This document shows, one piece after another, positions 62,191 through 64,000 of a DNA stretch of 64,000 nt; position 1 is the first letter of the stretch; each line of letters opens with the position of its first letter. The translations under genes were made by a program, and so were the position numbers. The DNA is from DASRDE01 sp035938175. GTDB lineage: Bacteria > Vulcanimicrobiota > Vulcanimicrobiia > Vulcanimicrobiales > Vulcanimicrobiaceae. Location of the stretch: the NCBI GenBank assembly GCA_035938175.1, contig DASZHD010000036.1:62001-126000 (forward strand), in the 5' to 3' direction. Under the pieces are notes generated by a model. It saw nothing but the letters and a program-made list of their open reading frames with translations. It ran no database searches and was not told the DNA's origin.

Positions 62191-63540
62191 GTGAAGTTAC
62201 GTTTTGCCGGCATTGCCGCTGCGCTGTCGCTGTCTTTGAGCGCCTGCGGCGGAGGAGGTGGAACGCCGGCAGGCCCCGCGCCCAGCACCAATCCCAGCGC
62301 GAGTCCGGTTCCGTCCGGGAAGATTACGCATGTCGTCATCATCTTCCAGGAGAACCGCTCGCCGGACAATCTGTTTCAAGGCCTGACCGGAGCCGACATC
62401 GCGACTTCGGGCAAGAATTCGAGGGGTCAAACCGTACCGCTGACGCCGGTTCCGCTCGATTCCGTGTTCGACGTCGATCACAGCCATAGTCCCTCGTTCT
62501 TGAACGAATATAACAACGGGCAGATGAACGGCTTCGATAAGGTCACGTTCTCCTGCGCGCCCGGCGGCTGCGGAAATGTGACTCCCACCGCGTACGGATA
62601 CGTTCCGCCTTCACAAGTGCAGCCGTACTTCGCGATGGCGAAACGGTACACGTTTGCCGACCGGATGTTTCAGTCGAACTCCGGTCCGAGCTTTCCGGCG
62701 CACCAGTACATCATCAGCGGAACGGCAGAGACTGCGCCGGGCAGTACGCTCTACGCGGCGGAGAATCCGCGGTACGCGAACAACAACGTCGGCAATTGCG
62801 ACGGCGACCCCTCATCCACCGTCGGTTTGATCGACATCAATACCGGCCAGGAAACGCAAGAATCGAAACCCTGCTTCGACCATCCCACGCTGTTCGATGA
62901 AATGGACGCGGCGGGCGTCAGTTACAAATACTACACGGCTCCGGCGGCGGGGTTGTGGAACGCGCCCGACGCGATATCGCATATCCGGTTCGGCAGCGAT
63001 TGGTCGCACGTGATCGTCGGCAACACCGCGATCCTTACGGATATTGCAAACAGTCAACTTCCCGCGGTCTCGTGGGTGATTCCGAACTCGGCGCAATCCG
63101 ATCATGCGAAGATCAACGACGGAAGCGGCCCCGACTGGGTAGCGACGGTCGTCAACGCGGTCGGCCAGTCACCTTACTGGCAAAACACGGCAATTTTCGT
63201 GACGTGGGACGACTGGGGCGGGTGGTACGATCACGTCGCACCGAAACAATACGACAAGTTCGAACTGGGGTTCCGCGTGCCCCTCATCGTCGTCTCGCCG
63301 TACGCCAAGCCCGCATACGTCTCCCACGTGCAGCACGAATTCGGCAGCATCTTGCATTTCACCGAAGAAACGTTCGGGCTGCCCTCACTTGGCTACACCG
63401 ACGCGCGGGCCGACGACTTGCGCGACTGCTTCGACTTCTCCCAAACGCCGCTAACGTTCAGCACGATCCAGACCAGGCACAAAGCGTCGTATTTCATGAA
63501 GCTGCCGCCCTCCAACGTTCCGATCGACGACGATTTCTGA
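62191..63540 (+). CDS. Phospholipase C/acid-phosphatase-type lipoprotein phosphoesterase
   Basis: This 449-residue protein has a lipobox LSAC (cysteine 19), a proline/serine-rich linker, then the phosphoesterase domain of the phospholipase C/AcpA type: HVVIIFQENRSPDNLFQGL, FDVDHSH, QSNSGPSFPAHQYIISG and FVTWDDWGGWYDHVAP. These hydrolyse phospholipids or phosphate esters outside the cell. The GTG at 62191 follows GGGGAG with 11 bases between. It is divergent from fliQ and converges on metF. Confidence 0.9.
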   Translation: MKLRFAGIAAALSLSLSACGGGGGTPAGPAPSTNPSASPVPSGKITHVVIIFQENRSPDNLFQGLTGADIATSGKNSRGQTVPLTPVPLDSVFDVDHSHSPSFLNEYNNGQMNGFDKVTFSCAPGGCGNVTPTAYGYVPPSQVQPYFAMAKRYTFADRMFQSNSGPSFPAHQYIISGTAETAPGSTLYAAENPRYANNNVGNCDGDPSSTVGLIDINTGQETQESKPCFDHPTLFDEMDAAGVSYKYYTAPAAGLWNAPDAISHIRFGSDWSHVIVGNTAILTDIANSQLPAVSWVIPNSAQSDHAKINDGSGPDWVATVVNAVGQSPYWQNTAIFVTWDDWGGWYDHVAPKQYDKFELGFRVPLIVVSPYAKPAYVSHVQHEFGSILHFTEETFGLPSLGYTDARADDLRDCFDFSQTPLTFSTIQTRHKASYFMKLPPSNVPIDDDF

Positions 63541-63554
63541 TCCGCGCGCAATAG

Positions 63555-64000
63555 CTATCGCATGATGAACGAACGCCAGGCCGTGGCCGCTAAGAGCGCG
63601 CTGACGATGGCGCGGGTCGCGGGCGATTTGTTCAACGTGTAAAAATGGATGCCGGGCGCACCGCGCCGCAGCAGATCCGTGCATTGCAGCGTGGCGAAGG
63701 CAACGCCGAGTTCCTCCACTGCCTTGGGCTCGTCGCGGCGGATTTGCAGCTCTGCCAAAAGTTTCGGAGGAATCGTTGCTCCGCACATCGCGGTAAAGCG
63801 CTGGATCTGCTCGAAATTGGTAATCGGCATGATGCCGGGAAGAATCGGAACCGTCACACCGATGGCGCGGGCATGCTCTACGAACGCGAAGTAACGGTCG
63901 TTGTCGAAAAACAACTGCGTGATCAGGAACTCCGCGCCCGCATCGACTTTGCGCTTGACGTTGTAGAGATCGTCCTCGAAACTGGCCGCTTCCGGGTGCT
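63555..64000 (-). CDS. metF: Methylenetetrahydrofolate reductase, 3' part (truncated by window edge)
   Basis: The frame continues past the right edge, so the 5' part lies outside. The visible 148 residues match the C-terminal half of MetF: QLFFDNDRYFAFVEHARAIG, IPILPGIMPITNFEQIQRF-like VPILPGIMPITNF, CGATIPPKLLAELQ and GAPGIHFYTLNKSPATRAI. MetF reduces 5,10-methylene-THF to 5-methyl-THF with FAD and NADH for methionine synthesis. The first visible in-frame methionine (63914) is internal. Confidence 0.93.
   Translation of the reverse strand, partial: HPEAASFEDDLYNVKRKVDAGAEFLITQLFFDNDRYFAFVEHARAIGVTVPILPGIMPITNFEQIQRFTAMCGATIPPKLLAELQIRRDEPKAVEELGVAFATLQCTDLLRRGAPGIHFYTLNKSPATRAIVSALLAATAWRSFIMR

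Overview
The window is a compact, GC-rich bacterial chromosome segment. A diderm envelope is suggested by a beta-barrel porin-like protein, a DUF5916/CBM9-type barrel protein, an RND pump, TonB-like proteins and many lipoproteins. The mix of soil-type families (DUF427, DUF5069, YdeI/OmdA, DUF6326, VOC, reductase-type DHFR homologues), the unusual synteny and the mostly housekeeping-type promoters fit an uncultivated soil lineage such as Eremiobacterota (WPS-2). That assignment is inference; no rRNA lies in the window.

Layout. 1-5 kb: end of a glycoside-hydrolase-like gene, a SNF2/HepA-type helicase, a BNR propeller protein and an overlapping MoaD/ThiS-type protein ending in Gly-Gly. 5-9 kb: a DUF4139 secreted protein, a small stress-like protein behind a SigB-like promoter, an RsbV-like STAS protein, a lipoprotein, DUF5069 and VOC genes, and a divergent MarR gene with three operator-like palindromes. 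9-20 kb: a POT-type transporter, the barrel protein, a TonB-like protein, an epimerase/DUF2867 protein, DUF427, a DHFR-like reductase, DUF6326, a propeller lipoprotein, an OmdA domain, a second BNR protein and a minimal zinc metallopeptidase. 20-28 kb: a short-form UvrA, a lipoprotein between two 31-bp repeats, an ABC-F ATPase and a YtrA-type GntR/ABC exporter operon. 28-35 kb: a membrane GAF sensor, a YdeI protein, an MDR oxidoreductase, a large cyclase-STAND-TPR regulator, ssb and rpsF. 35-43 kb: an RND pump, a TSUP permease, a block of palindromic repeats, rel, a small secreted protein and apt. 43-52 kb: a run of envelope proteins, DegV, a porin-like protein, a histidine kinase/response regulator/acyl-CoA ligase operon, and a divergent C11-type protease. 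52-64 kb: DUF4126, DUF1232, a HIRAN-RecQ helicase, secF, secD, flhA, flhB, fliR, fliQ, a phospholipase C-like lipoprotein and the 3' part of metF.

Co-operation. Clear translationally coupled groups are BNR-MoaD, GntR-ATPase-permease, kinase-regulator-ligase, secD-secF-recQ and fliQ-fliR-flhB-flhA. The last is an incomplete type III export gate with no fliP beside it. Convergent gene pairs nearly all overlap or sit within about 15 bases of each other. The most unusual points are a palindromic repeat family found both between genes and, in frame, inside the HIRAN-RecQ helicase; the BNR-MoaD pair; the MarR operator triplet; and a possible leaderless stress promoter.
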